A DNA stretch of 64,000 bases from Vulcanococcus sp. (GTDB lineage: Bacteria > Cyanobacteriota > Cyanobacteriia > PCC-6307 > Cyanobiaceae). Made by a program: the position numbers and the translations under genes. This document shows, piece by piece, positions 52,126 through 62,115 of this stretch; within the stretch, counting starts at the first letter, position 1, and each line of letters opens with the position of its first letter. The notes beneath the pieces are model-generated. The model was given only the letters and a program-made list of their open reading frames with translations, ran no database searches and was not told where the DNA came from. The DNA lies in NCBI GenBank assembly GCA_019264575.1, contig JAHUZV010000027.1, positions 100,807 to 164,806 of the forward strand, written 5' to 3'.

Positions 52126-52377
52126 TCACTGCAACCGTGTGTGCACGCGGTAGCAAGCCAGCCAGCGATTCACCCGCGGGCGCAGAGGAGGAGGCACCTC
52201 CTCTAGCAGCTGGGAAAGCTCCAGGGCCCCGAGCCGCCGCAGGTCACGAACATCCACGTGCCATAGGGCCTCAGCTTCACGGATCAACCGAGCCCAGGTG
52301 CGCGTGTCCTGCCAGCGCTGGACCCGCTGATGCAGATGGGGCGGATGGCGTGGGTGGCCGCGAGCGGATACAGCCAT
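52126..52377 (-). CDS. Hypothetical protein
   Basis: An 83-residue helical protein, Arg/His/Leu-rich (PHLHQRVQRWQDTRTWARLI, then LWHVDVRDLRRLGALELSQLLEEVPPPLRPRVNRWLACY, by ends). No family recognised. ATG 52377 was chosen over an earlier ATG at 52404. It lies between the tRNA terminator and the exonuclease gene. Confidence 0.5.
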   Translation of the reverse strand: MAVSARGHPRHPPHLHQRVQRWQDTRTWARLIREAEALWHVDVRDLRRLGALELSQLLEEVPPPLRPRVNRWLACYRVHTRLQ

Positions 52378-52481
52378 CGCGTGCAACCTCGAAGCTTCAT
52401 CCACACCATGGCTCTGAATTCAGCAGGTGCACCAAAGCAACGCTTCAACTTCCCATAGATGAAGCAAAACCAGCGGACCGT

Positions 52482-53432
52482 TCAGGCGGAACGGCGCTGC
52501 TGGTCGCCGTCCACAGGAACCACGGGGAAGGGGAGAAGCGCCGCCTCCCGCTCCGACAGGCGGCGACTCCACGCACCACTCACGGGCTCATTCCAACGGA
52601 AACCGGCCTCGCGGGCGCGGTGGCGCTCCTCATAGGAGAGGCGGGCGCGATAGAGGCGCCGCGGTTCCAGCCCTTGTTGCACCAGCTGCTCGAGATCGTC
52701 GCAACGCTCAAACACTTGAGCCAAGTAAATGCAATCGGTGAGGGCTCGATGCGCGGCCCACACCGGCACGCTGTAGGCCAGAGCCAGATCGCGCACCGAA
52801 GGGTTCGATCGCAAATTGCGATCCGCGGGCCAGCGGATGTCCTCCATCGTGCACAGCCACGGCTTGTGAATCGCAGGCAGGGGTTCAATGCCGAACCACT
52901 GGCGATCGAAGGCGGCGTTATGGGCCACCACCAAATCAGCGCTGGCGAGCAGGGCCTCAAACCACTGCAAGCCCTGCTGCCAGGGCTGCGGTTGCTGGGT
53001 GAGCTCGGGGTCGATCTCGTTCACCGCTTGGGCAGCGTTCTGATCGCACGGCAACAGCAACGACACCTGGCTGAGCACTGAGCGGCGCGGCAGATCGAAC
53101 AACACCGCACCCAGCTCGATGCAGCGATCGCGCTGTGGATCCAGGCCCGTGGTTTCCGTGTCGAGGATCAGCAGGCGTTGCGGCGATGGTTGGCCCGGCG
53201 CGGCTGGCGATGCTTCGCGAATGGGCAGCGGCTCAACGCGGGGCGCTGGGTCTGCAATGGGCTGCGGGGCAGCGATGGCATTCACCTCCGCTGTCGGCAC
53301 CGGTTCAGAGGCAGCTTCCGCAACAACCGCTTCATCCGATTCAGGAGCCTCAGCTGCTTCCCCCGCTGGGGCCGCCATCAAGCTCAGCAGGTCCACCTGC
53401 TCCCAGGGTTGCGGAGGTTCTGCCGTGGCCAT
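52482..53432 (-). CDS. DEDDh 3'-5' exonuclease (DnaQ-like)
   Basis: A 316-residue protein. After an Ala/Glu/Pro-rich disordered leader of about 80 residues comes the exonuclease core: Exo I LLILDTETTGLDP, Exo II VVAHNAAFDRQW and Exo III AHRALTDCIYLAQVF, with the catalytic D, E, D, H, D. The C-terminus has a short extra domain (YEERHRAREAGFRWNEPVSGAW). The role could be proofreading or RNA/DNA trimming. It is divergent from the peroxiredoxin. Confidence 0.85.
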   Translation of the reverse strand: MATAEPPQPWEQVDLLSLMAAPAGEAAEAPESDEAVVAEAASEPVPTAEVNAIAAPQPIADPAPRVEPLPIREASPAAPGQPSPQRLLILDTETTGLDPQRDRCIELGAVLFDLPRRSVLSQVSLLLPCDQNAAQAVNEIDPELTQQPQPWQQGLQWFEALLASADLVVAHNAAFDRQWFGIEPLPAIHKPWLCTMEDIRWPADRNLRSNPSVRDLALAYSVPVWAAHRALTDCIYLAQVFERCDDLEQLVQQGLEPRRLYRARLSYEERHRAREAGFRWNEPVSGAWSRRLSEREAALLPFPVVPVDGDQQRRSA

Positions 53433-53510
53433 GGGGCGCTGCGCGATGGCTTCATGATCCCAGGCCGCGCCAGGCCCTGCCTAGGGTTTCGCCAGCATCC
53501 AGCACCCGTC

Positions 53511-53975
53511 TTGGCCTCAGCCCTGAACATCGGCGACCGCGCGCCCCTGATTGCCCTCGCAGACCAGAGCGGCACTGAGCGCCGCAGCGATCAACTGGGG
53601 GGCAAGGCCCTGGTGCTGTTCTTTTATCCGAAAGACGACACCCCCGGCTGCACGATGGAGGCTTGCGCCTTCCGCGATAGCTACGCCGATCTGCAGGGCA
53701 TGGGCGCCGAGGTGTGGGGCGTGAGCGGCGATGACGCGGCCAGCCACCAGCGTTTTGCCCAGCGCCACAACCTGCCCTACCCCCTGCTGGTGGACAAAGG
53801 CAACCAGCTGCGCAAGGCCTTTGGCGTGCCGAGCGTGCTGGGGCTGCTGCCTGGCCGCGTCACCTATGTGATCGATGGCAGCGGTGTCATTCGCCATGTG
53901 TTCAACAACCTGCTCGATGGCCCGGCCCATCGCCGCGAAGCGCTCGAGGCGCTCAAGGGTCTGCAGAAGGCATGA
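53511..53975 (+). CDS. bcp: Peroxiredoxin, Bcp/PrxQ type
   Basis: A 154-residue thiol peroxidase. The peroxidatic Cys and resolving Cys are five apart in DTPGCTMEACAFRD; FFYPKDDTPGC and GVSGDDAASHQRF are family blocks. It would remove peroxides made by photosynthesis. The only start is TTG at 53511. It overlaps the next gene by four bases. Confidence 0.92.
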   Translation: MASALNIGDRAPLIALADQSGTERRSDQLGGKALVLFFYPKDDTPGCTMEACAFRDSYADLQGMGAEVWGVSGDDAASHQRFAQRHNLPYPLLVDKGNQLRKAFGVPSVLGLLPGRVTYVIDGSGVIRHVFNNLLDGPAHRREALEALKGLQKA

Positions 53976-54694
53976 GTTGGCGCCAGCGCGGCAGCCTTTG
54001 GCTGCTGGAGCCGCCGGCAGCCCGGGGCCTGATCCAGTTCATCGGTGGCAGTTATCTGGCGGCCACACCCCAGCTGAGCTACCGCCGCTTGCTGGAAGCG
54101 CTGGCGCGGCAGGGTCTGGCGATCCAAGCCTGGAGCTATGTGCCGGGCTTCGATCACCAGGCCCAGGCCAATGAAGCCTGGAAGTTGTTTCGGGCCGCAC
54201 GCCCGGAGGGGCTGCCCGCCCTGCGGCTCGGCCACAGCCTTGGCTGCAAGCTGCACCTGCTGGCACCCGACAACGGCCGCGGCTGCAGCGGCCTGGCGGC
54301 CCTGAGCTTCAACAACTTCTCCGCCGAGCGCAGCGTGCCGCTGCTGGCGGAGCTGGGCCCGCGTCTGGGCATCCAGAGCGAATTCAGCCCCTCCCCCAGC
54401 GAAACCCTGCGGCTGGTGGGGGCCAACTACCGCCAGCCCGCCAACCTGCTGGTGCGCTTCAACCGCGACGGCATCGATCAGAGCCAGCGCCTGCAGGCGG
54501 TGCTGCAGGCGCGGCCGCAGGATCAAACCCAGCTGCTTGAGCTGCCGGGCGATCACCTCACCCCCGCCAGCGCTGGCCTACGCCAGAACCTGCTAGGTGC
54601 CTGGGCCGACGACCCGAGCCGTCAGCGCCAGATCGACAGCCTGGCGGAGACGATCAGCCGCTGGTGGAGCCCAGCGGCCCCGCAGCCCGCCTGA
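53972..54694 (+). CDS. DUF1350 family alpha/beta-hydrolase-like protein
   Basis: A 240-residue protein. RGLIQFIGGSYLAATPQLSYRRLLEALARQG and LRLGHSLGCKLHLL (GxSxG nucleophile elbow at about residue 87-91) give the DUF1350 signature; the late LPGDHLTP supplies the likely His. Conserved in cyanobacteria and plastids; substrate unknown. Coupled to the peroxiredoxin by a four-base overlap. It converges on acs with no gap. Confidence 0.78.
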   Translation: MSWRQRGSLWLLEPPAARGLIQFIGGSYLAATPQLSYRRLLEALARQGLAIQAWSYVPGFDHQAQANEAWKLFRAARPEGLPALRLGHSLGCKLHLLAPDNGRGCSGLAALSFNNFSAERSVPLLAELGPRLGIQSEFSPSPSETLRLVGANYRQPANLLVRFNRDGIDQSQRLQAVLQARPQDQTQLLELPGDHLTPASAGLRQNLLGAWADDPSRQRQIDSLAETISRWWSPAAPQPA

Positions 54695-56698
54695 TCAAAC
54701 GCGCAGCGCATCCAGCACGGAGCGATCTTCCAGGGTGGAGGTGTCACCGCTCACCTCCTGGCCTGCTGCCAGGGAGCGCAGGATGCGGCGCATGATTTTG
54801 CCGCTGCGGGTCTTGGGCAGGGCATCACTGAACTTGATCACATCGGGGCGGGCGATCGGCCCGATCTCCTTGCCCACATGGCCCCGCAGTTCGGCGATCA
54901 GGGCGTCATCACCGCTGCGGCCGGCCTCCAGGGTCACGAAAGCCACTATGCCCTCGCCTTTGAGCTCATCGGGCCGGCCTACCACCGCCGCTTCTGCCAC
55001 GGCGAGGTGGCTCACCAGGGCGCTCTCGATTTCCATCGTGCCGAGGCGGTGACCACTCACGTTGATCACATCGTCAACGCGGCCCATCACCCAGAAGTAG
55101 CCGTCGCTGTCGCGGCGGGCGCCATCGCCGGCGAAATAGAGCCAGGAGCCATCGGCGGGGCGGATCTCTTCCCAGTAGCTCTTGCGGAAGCGCTCCGGAT
55201 CACCGTGCACAGTGCGCATCATTCCCGGCCAGGGGTGGCGGATCGCGAGGTAGCCCCCCTGATCAGCGGGTTGGGAGTTGCCGTCGTGATCGACGATGTC
55301 GGCCTGGATGCCCGGTAGAGGAAGGGTGGCGGAACCGGGCTTAGTGGGGGTGGCGCCCGGGAGCGGGCTGATCATCACGCCGCCGGTTTCGGTCTGCCAC
55401 CAGGTGTCGACGATCGGGCAGCGGTTGCCACCGATCACATCGCGGTACCAGATCCAGGCCTCGGGGTTGATTGGCTCACCCACAGTGCCGAGGATGCGCA
55501 GCGAGCTCATGTCGTACTGATCAGGCACCTCGCGACCGCTCTTCATGAAGGCGCGGATCGCCGTGGGGGCGGTGTAGAAGATCGTGCACTGATGCTTTTG
55601 AATCACCTCCCAGAAGGCACCGGGCTTACTGGGCCGCGGCGCACCCTCGTACATCACCGTTGTGGCGCCGTTGGAGAGCGGGCCGTAGACGATGTAGCTG
55701 TGCCCCGTGATCCAGCCCACATCGGCGGTGCACCAGTGGATGTCGTTCTCCTTGATGTCGAAGATCCACTGGAAGGTGAGATGAGCCCAGAGGTTGTAAC
55801 CGGCGGTGGTGTGCACCACCCCCTTCGGTTTGCCGGTGGAGCCTGAGGTGTAGAGCACGAACAGCCGGTCTTCGCTGGCCATCGGCTCTGCGGGGCAGTC
55901 GGCGCTCTGGGCGTCCACCACGTCGTGCCACCAGTGGTCGCGGCCGGCCTGCATGGCGCAGTCGCCAGCGGCTCCATCGAGGCGCTTCACCACCAGAACG
56001 TGCTCCACGCTGGGGGCACCACCGTTGCCGGAGAGGGCATCGTCCACCGCCGGCTTGAGCGGCACTGGCTTGTCCTTGCGGAAGCCGCCGTCGGCGGTGA
56101 TCACCACCTTGGCCTCGCCATCGATCAGGCGATCGCGCAGGGCATCGGCGGAGAAGCCACCAAACACCACCGAATGGGGAGCGCCGATGCGAGCGCAGGC
56201 GAGCATGGCAATCGCTGCCTCCGGCACCATCGGCATGTAGAGCGCCACCAGATCGCCCTTGCCGATGCCGAGCGCCTTGAGCGCATTGGCTGCCTTGCAC
56301 ACCTCGGCGTGGAGCTGGCGGTAGGTGAAGGTGCGGGTATCGCCGGGTTCCCCTTCCCAAATCAGAGCTGTCTTATCGGCGCGGGGCCCATGGAGATGCC
56401 GATCGAGGCAGTTGAAGCTGAGGTTGGTGGTGCCGCCTTCAAACCAACGGGCAAAGGGCGGATTACTCCAATCGAGCACCGTGTGGAAGGGCTCAAACCA
56501 ATGCAGCTCGCGCCGGGCCGCCTCACCCCAGAACGCATCAGGATCGGCCTGCGCCTCAGCCGCCAGCTTTCGGTAGGCCTCCAGCGAACCGATCGCCGCG
56601 CCTGCAGCCAGGGCTGCCGGCGGCTCAAACACCCGCTGCTCCTGCAGCACCGATTCAATCGTGGTGCTGGTGGCGGGGCTGGTCTGGGCCTCAGACAT
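54695..56698 (-). CDS. acs: Acetyl-CoA synthetase
   Basis: A 667-residue AMP-forming ligase converting acetate to acetyl-CoA. Visible: [23 protein letters not shown] (P-loop), WWQTETGG, the [35 protein letters not shown] hinge region (landmarks GDGARRD and [13 protein letters not shown]) and the acetylatable catalytic Lys in [15 protein letters not shown] 56698 was preferred over ATG 56722. Confidence 0.95.
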   Translation of the reverse strand: MSEAQTSPATSTTIESVLQEQRVFEPPAALAAGAAIGSLEAYRKLAAEAQADPDAFWGEAARRELHWFEPFHTVLDWSNPPFARWFEGGTTNLSFNCLDRHLHGPRADKTALIWEGEPGDTRTFTYRQLHAEVCKAANALKALGIGKGDLVALYMPMVPEAAIAMLACARIGAPHSVVFGGFSADALRDRLIDGEAKVVITADGGFRKDKPVPLKPAVDDALSGNGGAPSVEHVLVVKRLDGAAGDCAMQAGRDHWWHDVVDAQSADCPAEPMASEDRLFVLYTSGSTGKPKGVVHTTAGYNLWAHLTFQWIFDIKENDIHWCTADVGWITGHSYIVYGPLSNGATTVMYEGAPRPSKPGAFWEVIQKHQCTIFYTAPTAIRAFMKSGREVPDQYDMSSLRILGTVGEPINPEAWIWYRDVIGGNRCPIVDTWWQTETGGVMISPLPGATPTKPGSATLPLPGIQADIVDHDGNSQPADQGGYLAIRHPWPGMMRTVHGDPERFRKSYWEEIRPADGSWLYFAGDGARRDSDGYFWVMGRVDDVINVSGHRLGTMEIESALVSHLAVAEAAVVGRPDELKGEGIVAFVTLEAGRSGDDALIAELRGHVGKEIGPIARPDVIKFSDALPKTRSGKIMRRILRSLAAGQEVSGDTSTLEDRSVLDALRV

Positions 56699-56809
56699 GC
56701 GGGCAACGGCAGGCGCGCCCATTCAAGCGAGCGCGCAACCCGGCTGGCCGGCTCGGCGCCAGGCCTGTAATAGCCGCCGCAGCCTTCGGCGCTGCTTCAG
56801 GATGGAGCC

Positions 56810-57484
56810 ATGGTGAGACCCGCCGCCTGCCTGTTCGATCTCGACGGGCTGCTGCTCGACACGGAACCGCTGCATGCGGAGGCCTGGCAGCAGGCCGCCA
56901 GCCACTTCGGCAGACCGCTGGAAGCCGAAGAGCTCTTAGCCCTGCGGGGGCGCCGCCGCCACGACTGCGCCGATCAAGTGCTGCAGTGGATCAGCGCTGG
57001 CGGGGACGGCAACGCACCCAGCCGCGAGGCGCTGCTGGCGGTGCGCCAGCCGATCGCTGAAGCGCTGCTGATTCATGCGGCACCGATGCCGGGGGCACCG
57101 GAGCTGGTGCAGCACTGCGAGGCCCTCGGCATCCCCATGGCCTTGGCCACCAGCAGCTCACAAGCGGCTGTCGAGCTCAAAGCATCCCCGCACCCCTGGC
57201 TCACCGCCATCAGGGTGCGGGTGCACGGCGATGATCCACATCTCAAGCGCGGCAAGCCGGCACCGGATGTGTTTGTGCTGGCGGCGGAGCGGCTGGGCGT
57301 GGATCCTCGCCACTGCTGGGCCTTCGAAGATTCACCCGCCGGAGTGCGGGCCGCCCGTGCCGCAGGCTGCCACGTGCACGTGCTGCCGCCCCAGCATCTG
57401 AGCGGGGAAGAGCTCCATGATCTCTATCCCGAGATCGAGCGCTTCCTCAGCAGCCTTGAAGACATTGTGCGGGAGCTTCAGTAG
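56810..57484 (+). CDS. HAD superfamily phosphatase/phosphomutase-like
   Basis: A 224-residue HAD hydrolase: motif I FDLDGLLLDTEPLH, motif II LATSSSQAAV, motif III KRGKPAPDVF and motif IV FEDSPAGVRAARAAG. Closest to beta-phosphoglucomutase or sugar-phosphate phosphatase groups. Substrate unknown. It is divergent from acs and overlaps the convergent sds gene by seven bases. Confidence 0.85.
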   Translation: MVRPAACLFDLDGLLLDTEPLHAEAWQQAASHFGRPLEAEELLALRGRRRHDCADQVLQWISAGGDGNAPSREALLAVRQPIAEALLIHAAPMPGAPELVQHCEALGIPMALATSSSQAAVELKASPHPWLTAIRVRVHGDDPHLKRGKPAPDVFVLAAERLGVDPRHCWAFEDSPAGVRAARAAGCHVHVLPPQHLSGEELHDLYPEIERFLSSLEDIVRELQ

Positions 57485-58449
57485 AGCCTGCTCAGCACAA
57501 ACTCCGGCAAGGCCAACAGGGCACTACGGCAATCCGAAGCGGGCAACCAACTAATGGCTTCGCGGGCTTCATTGGCAAAACCCTCGGCCAAGGCACGGGA
57601 GCGTTGGATCGCCTGGCTGTTGCGCACCAGCTCCAGCGCTTGATCAAGATCGCCCTCTTCACTGAACTCGCGCTCGATCAAACCAGCGAGGGCCGGATGC
57701 TCCTCTAGGGCGTAGAGGGCCGGGGCAGTGAGATAACCACTGGCTAGGTCGCTGGCCGCTGGCTTACCGAGTTGTTGGTCGCTGCCGGTGAAATCGAGGA
57801 TGTCATCCACCACTTGGAAGGCCAGGCCGAGCTGGCGGCCGAAGCGGTAGAGCTCATCGAGCTGATGGGCTGGCAGTCCGCTGAGCACCCCTGCAGCGCG
57901 GGCGCTGTTGGCGATCAGGGAGGCGGTTTTGCAGTAGCTCTTCTCGAGGTAGGTCTCGAAGCTCTGGCCCGTGTCGTAGCGGAACAGGCCTTGCTTCACC
58001 TCGCCATCGGCGAGATCCATGATCACGCGCGAGAGCAGCTTCACCACCTCGAGATCATCGAGGTTGGCGAGGTGCCAACTGGCCTGGGCGAAGAGGAAAT
58101 CGCCGGCAAGCACCGCCACGCGGTGGTTGAAGCGGCTGTGAACGGTATCGACGCCGCGGCGGGTGCTGGCCTCATCCACGACGTCGTCGTGAACCAGCGA
58201 AGCCGTGTGGATCATCTCGGTGATCTCCGCCAGGCGCCGGTGGCGGGCCGTGAGTTCACCATCGGCGCTCAGCGCCCGGGAGACGAGCAGCACGATGCCG
58301 GGGCGCAGACGCTTACCCCCTGCACTGAAGAGGTGTTCAGCAGCGGCCTGGAGGATCGGGTGCCCCGCTCCAATAAGGCTGCGCAGGTCGCTCAGCAGAG
58401 CCTCGAGGTCGGCCTCGACGGGCTGGAGCAGCTCTGCAACCGTGGCCAT
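57478..58449 (-). CDS. sds: Solanesyl diphosphate synthase (long-chain prenyl transferase)
   Basis: A 323-residue trans-prenyl transferase with both aspartate motifs (SLVHDDVVDEASTRRG and FQVVDDILDFTG). Length and small residues before the first motif fit long-chain synthases; in cyanobacteria this makes the C45 tail of plastoquinone. ATG 58449 was chosen. It is downstream of murI on the same strand. UbiD at 62116 acts later in the same quinone pathway. Confidence 0.88.
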   Translation of the reverse strand: MATVAELLQPVEADLEALLSDLRSLIGAGHPILQAAAEHLFSAGGKRLRPGIVLLVSRALSADGELTARHRRLAEITEMIHTASLVHDDVVDEASTRRGVDTVHSRFNHRVAVLAGDFLFAQASWHLANLDDLEVVKLLSRVIMDLADGEVKQGLFRYDTGQSFETYLEKSYCKTASLIANSARAAGVLSGLPAHQLDELYRFGRQLGLAFQVVDDILDFTGSDQQLGKPAASDLASGYLTAPALYALEEHPALAGLIEREFSEEGDLDQALELVRNSQAIQRSRALAEGFANEAREAISWLPASDCRSALLALPEFVLSRLY

Positions 58450-58500
58450 GACCCCCTGCGGTGCGCCGATCCTAGAAGGCACACCATGGCTGGCGCTGGC

Positions 58501-59319
58501 TCAGCCGTGATGGAGCTGTCTCTCCCGCCAGGTGACGGGCTGGCTGAGGCAGCGGGCTCCCACCAGCCGGGCCACGGCGTGATCAAAAGCCTTGGGGTCA
58601 GCACTGGTGAAGAACTGGTGCTCACTGCGGCAAGAGCCGCCGCAGAGCAAGCCCGCAGCGGCGAGCAGCTCGCCCAAGTGGCGCGCCACAGCTGGCGCAG
58701 GATCCAGCACCGCAAATGCGGGCCCCACAAGCCTGCGAATCGCCTCGATCACAAACGGGTAGTGGGTGCAGCCGAGCACGATCGTGTCGGCACCAGCCGC
58801 AAGCATGGGGTCGAGAAAACTGCGCAGCAGCGCATCGCAGCGCTCACCCTCGAGCTCCCCCATCTCCACCAGATCCGCCAGGCCGATGCACACCTGCTCC
58901 ACCACTGTGATGTCGGCCGCCCAACGGCCCACCGTGGCGCGGTAGAGCTCCCCTTGAAAAGTGGCGGGCGTCGCCATCACCCCCACCACACCGGAGCGGG
59001 TGAGCTCAACCGCCGGCTTCACCGCCGGCTCCAGCCCCACGATCGGCAGCTGCGGGAAGGCCTGCCGCAACGACTCCAGTGCCACAGCGGAAGCCGTGTT
59101 GCAGGCCACCACGATCGCCTTGCAACCCATGGCGATCAGCTCAGCCGCAATCGCGCTGCAATAAGCCCGGATCTCCTGGGCTGAGCGCTGGCCGTAGGGC
59201 ACGTGGGCCTGATCGGCCAGGTAGATCACCGATTCATCCGGCAAGTGATGCACCACCTGCCGCCAGACGCTTAAGCCCCCCACGCCGGAATCAAAGATGC
59301 CGATGGGAGCGCCGCTCAT
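58501..59319 (-). CDS. murI: Glutamate racemase
   Basis: A 272-residue cofactor-free racemase providing D-glutamate for peptidoglycan. The two catalytic Cys are in IVVACNTASAVAL and IVLGCTHYPFV, with GIFDSGVGGLSVWRQV at the start. The ATG overlaps the AmiC-like stop (ATGA), placing it in a cell-wall operon. Confidence 0.95.
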   Translation of the reverse strand: MSGAPIGIFDSGVGGLSVWRQVVHHLPDESVIYLADQAHVPYGQRSAQEIRAYCSAIAAELIAMGCKAIVVACNTASAVALESLRQAFPQLPIVGLEPAVKPAVELTRSGVVGVMATPATFQGELYRATVGRWAADITVVEQVCIGLADLVEMGELEGERCDALLRSFLDPMLAAGADTIVLGCTHYPFVIEAIRRLVGPAFAVLDPAPAVARHLGELLAAAGLLCGGSCRSEHQFFTSADPKAFDHAVARLVGARCLSQPVTWRERQLHHG

Positions 59320-60431
59320 GGATTGGCGACCAAGTAATTGAGCAGACCCGTGGCGATCGCCACAGCCATCCGGCGGCGGAAGGCGGGATCGGCCAGGCGG
59401 GGCGAATCGAGCTGTCCGGTCACAAAGCCCATTTCGGCCAATGCCGCTGGCATCACGGTGCGGCGGATCACAAAGAAGCGGCCGGGGCGTGCACCGCGAT
59501 CGGGGCTACCCGGCGACACCCGCAGCATCTGCTGCTGCACGGCTTCCGCAAGCCGCCTGGAGGGACCGTCCTGGAAATAGAAGGTTTCGATGCCGTTCAC
59601 ATCCGGGCGCGACATGCTCAGCGCATTGGCGTGGATGCTCAAGAACAGATCAGCCCGGCTGTTGTTGGCCAATGCCACCCGGGGCGGCAGATCCACATCC
59701 ACTTCCGAGGTACGGGTGAGCAGCACCTGCACACCTTTGGCCTGAAGGATCTGAGCCACCTGCAGGCTCACATCCAGCACCACATCGGTTTCCCGCAGGC
59801 CATTGATCCCCACAGCTCCGGGATCAGGCCCGCCGTGGCCGGGATCAATCACCACCTTGTAACGACCCACCGGCACGCTCGGCAGGCCCTCCACCGAACG
59901 TATGGGCCCCCCAGGAACCACAGCCGCCGGTGGCCGTGCCCGCCAGCTGGGTGTGGACGGGGCGTCGAGATCGCCTTCACCAATGGGATCAAGGCCGCTC
60001 ACGCCAGAACCCAGTTCCATCTGCCAGCGATCGGCACTGGTGCCCACCAATCGCAGCTGGGCGGGATCGAGCTTGGTGCCAGCTCTGAACTCCACCACCA
60101 GCCGGGTGGTGTTGTCGCTGGGGCGCCCCACCCGCACTTCTCGGATGGCGCCGTTGCCGCGCACGCTGCGGCTGCGGGAGGGGGCGCCGGGAAGATCGAG
60201 CCACAGCCGCGGACCTACCAGCCCGCGACCTTCTTCAAAGTAAGCCTCGATGGAGGTGCCCGGAGGCGTGCGCAACTCCAGGGCGCCGGAGCGGTTGATG
60301 CGCCAGGCGGCCAGGGCACTGCCAGCCCAGGCCGGCAGGGCCGAGCAGAGCGACAGCGCTGGCACTGCAACGGCCAGGGCCAGCCCCGACAGCCGAGACC
60401 GCAGACGGAAGGAGAACGACGCTCTCACCAC
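59316..60431 (-). CDS. N-acetylmuramoyl-L-alanine amidase (AmiC type)
   Basis: A 371-residue exported zinc amidase. Signal peptide (LSGLALAVAVPALSLCSALPAWAGS), an AMIN-like beta domain (about 40-150), then Amidase_3 with VVIDPGHGGPDPGAVG, E in NGLRETDVVLDVSLQV, LFLSIHANAL and the late ALAEMGFVTG Glu. It cleaves septal peptidoglycan during cell separation. The start codon is GTG at 60431, adjacent to the nitrilase stop. Confidence 0.9.
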   Translation of the reverse strand: MVRASFSFRLRSRLSGLALAVAVPALSLCSALPAWAGSALAAWRINRSGALELRTPPGTSIEAYFEEGRGLVGPRLWLDLPGAPSRSRSVRGNGAIREVRVGRPSDNTTRLVVEFRAGTKLDPAQLRLVGTSADRWQMELGSGVSGLDPIGEGDLDAPSTPSWRARPPAAVVPGGPIRSVEGLPSVPVGRYKVVIDPGHGGPDPGAVGINGLRETDVVLDVSLQVAQILQAKGVQVLLTRTSEVDVDLPPRVALANNSRADLFLSIHANALSMSRPDVNGIETFYFQDGPSRRLAEAVQQQMLRVSPGSPDRGARPGRFFVIRRTVMPAALAEMGFVTGQLDSPRLADPAFRRRMAVAIATGLLNYLVANP

Positions 60432-61250
60432 TCAGAACAGGGCTGGGCGCCGGTGCTTGAGGCTCGGCATCTGGGCCTGAATGCGCTGGCGGTGCTGCAC
60501 ATCCACCGGGGCCACCGCTTGACCAGGCCCACTGCCCGCATCAGCCAGCACCGTGCCCCAGGGGTCAATCACCAGGGCATGGCCGTGGGTCTGGCGCCGG
60601 CCGCCGTGGTTGCCGGTTTGAGCCGGTGCGAGCACGTAGGCGGTGTTCTCAATGGCGCGGGCCTGGAGCAACACCTGCCAATGGTCTTTGCCGGTGAAGG
60701 CCGTGAACGCCGCCGGGATGAACAACACATCCGCACCGGCGCTGGCCAGGTAGCGGTAGAGCTCGGGGAAGCGCACGTCGTAACAGATGGAGAGCCCCAC
60801 CCGGCAAAGGCCGGGCACCTCCACCACCGGCGGCAGTTGATCGCCGGGCTGCACAGTGGCCGACTCCCGGTAGGTGTTGCCGTCCGGCAGATCCACATCG
60901 AAGAGATGGATCTTGTCGTAGCGGGCGAGGATCTGGCCGTCTTTGCCCACCAGCTCAGCCCGGTTGCTGGTGAGCCGTTCGCCGGCCGGCACGGGGTAGC
61001 CACCGCCCAGCAGCGTCACCTGATAGCGGCGCGCCATGGTGATCAAGAACTGCTGAGCCCGATCAGCCAGCACGGGAGCAATCTCGAGCCGGTGGTCGTC
61101 TTCACCCATAAAGGCGAAGTTCTCGGGGAGCCCCACAAGATCGGCGCCGCGACGGGCCGCAAGATCGATCTGCTCCTCCGCGGCCGCGAAGTTCGCGTCG
61201 GGATCGGCGGTGCTGGTGAGCTGGATCGCTGCTGCCAGAAAGCTTGTCAC
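60432..61250 (-). CDS. Carbon-nitrogen hydrolase (nitrilase superfamily, Nit1-like)
   Basis: A 272-residue hydrolase with the Glu-Lys-Cys triad in GLPENFAFMG, RYDKIHLFDVDLP and LSICYDVRFPELYR. The residues around the Cys fit the Nit1/deaminated-glutathione amidase branch, a metabolite-repair enzyme. The start is GTG 61250. It is between comB and the amidase on the same strand. Confidence 0.85.
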   Translation of the reverse strand: MTSFLAAAIQLTSTADPDANFAAAEEQIDLAARRGADLVGLPENFAFMGEDDHRLEIAPVLADRAQQFLITMARRYQVTLLGGGYPVPAGERLTSNRAELVGKDGQILARYDKIHLFDVDLPDGNTYRESATVQPGDQLPPVVEVPGLCRVGLSICYDVRFPELYRYLASAGADVLFIPAAFTAFTGKDHWQVLLQARAIENTAYVLAPAQTGNHGGRRQTHGHALVIDPWGTVLADAGSGPGQAVAPVDVQHRQRIQAQMPSLKHRRPALF

Positions 61251-61299
61251 CGCTTGCGTTTTACCGACCCGGGCACTGTAAGGGTCCCCGCAAGGGCCC

Positions 61300-62061
61300 T
61301 CAGGCGGCCTGCAGCACCCCGGGACTGGTCTGGGTGGGCACGATCGTGAGGTTGTCCACCGAGGCGCAGCAGGCGAAGTCGGCGTCGTGGTTGCCGATGC
61401 CGATCAGACGCTGGCCGTGGCTGGCGGCGCGCAGGCAGGTTTCGGTGTCGGTGTGCCACTGCTGCCAGAGGGCCAGGGCAGCGAGGGCTTCGTCGTTGGC
61501 GCAGCGCACGCCCACATGAGGCGACACCGCCAGCTCCAGCGCGGCAGACACCACAGCTCCCGCCGCCAGGCTGTCTTCGAGGGAGTAATCGCCCTCCCAG
61601 CCGCTGCCCACGATCCACACCCGCTGGCACTCGCGCTCGATTAGGCGGCGAGCCACGGCGGTGCGGTTCGGCAAGCAGGCCGTCATCAGCAGCGGCACCG
61701 CCTTCACGGCATCAAGGGAGCGGGTGCCATTGGTGGTGCTCATAAAGATGCGCTTGCCTCCCACCAGCTCCGGCGTCACCGCCAGGGGCGAATTGCCCAG
61801 GTCGTAGCCGTCCACCCGCCTGCCGCCGCGTTCACCGGCGCGCAACCGCCGCTCTTCGGGCCAGGCCGCCGCCGTGCGATCCAGTTCCCCCAGATCCGCA
61901 AAGGCCTGAATCGCCTCGGCACCGTTTTCCAGCGACCAGGCAATGGTGGTGGTGGCGCGCAGCACATCGATCACCACCGCCGCATCGGGGCCGCCTTCGG
62001 CGACGGGCAACACCGCCGGCACGCATTCAGACGTATGGAAGTAGGAGATCTGCACGGCCAC
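61300..62061 (-). CDS. comB: 2-phosphosulfolactate phosphatase family protein (ComB)
   Basis: A 253-residue Mg-dependent phosphatase of the ComB family: [51 protein letters not shown] and [21 protein letters not shown] (by ends). In methanogens it acts in coenzyme M synthesis; in cyanobacteria the physiological substrate is unknown. The start is GTG 62061. Divergent from ubiD by 54 bases. Confidence 0.85.
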   Translation of the reverse strand: MAVQISYFHTSECVPAVLPVAEGGPDAAVVIDVLRATTTIAWSLENGAEAIQAFADLGELDRTAAAWPEERRLRAGERGGRRVDGYDLGNSPLAVTPELVGGKRIFMSTTNGTRSLDAVKAVPLLMTACLPNRTAVARRLIERECQRVWIVGSGWEGDYSLEDSLAAGAVVSAALELAVSPHVGVRCANDEALAALALWQQWHTDTETCLRAASHGQRLIGIGNHDADFACCASVDNLTIVPTQTSPGVLQAA

Positions 62062-62115
62062 AGCGGCGGGTGGGGTGCGTCACAGTAAGCACCGCATGGC
62101 AGTGGATTGAGGCTG

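Noticed and set aside
57772-59184. A 470-codon plus-strand frame
   Set aside because: Antisense to sds and murI; composition is His/Ala/Glu-rich shadow.
59079-61349. A 756-codon open frame on the plus strand
   Set aside because: It is antisense to murI, the amidase and the nitrilase gene, all clearly real, and its translation is His/Arg/Gln-rich without motifs. Long antisense frames are expected at this GC content.
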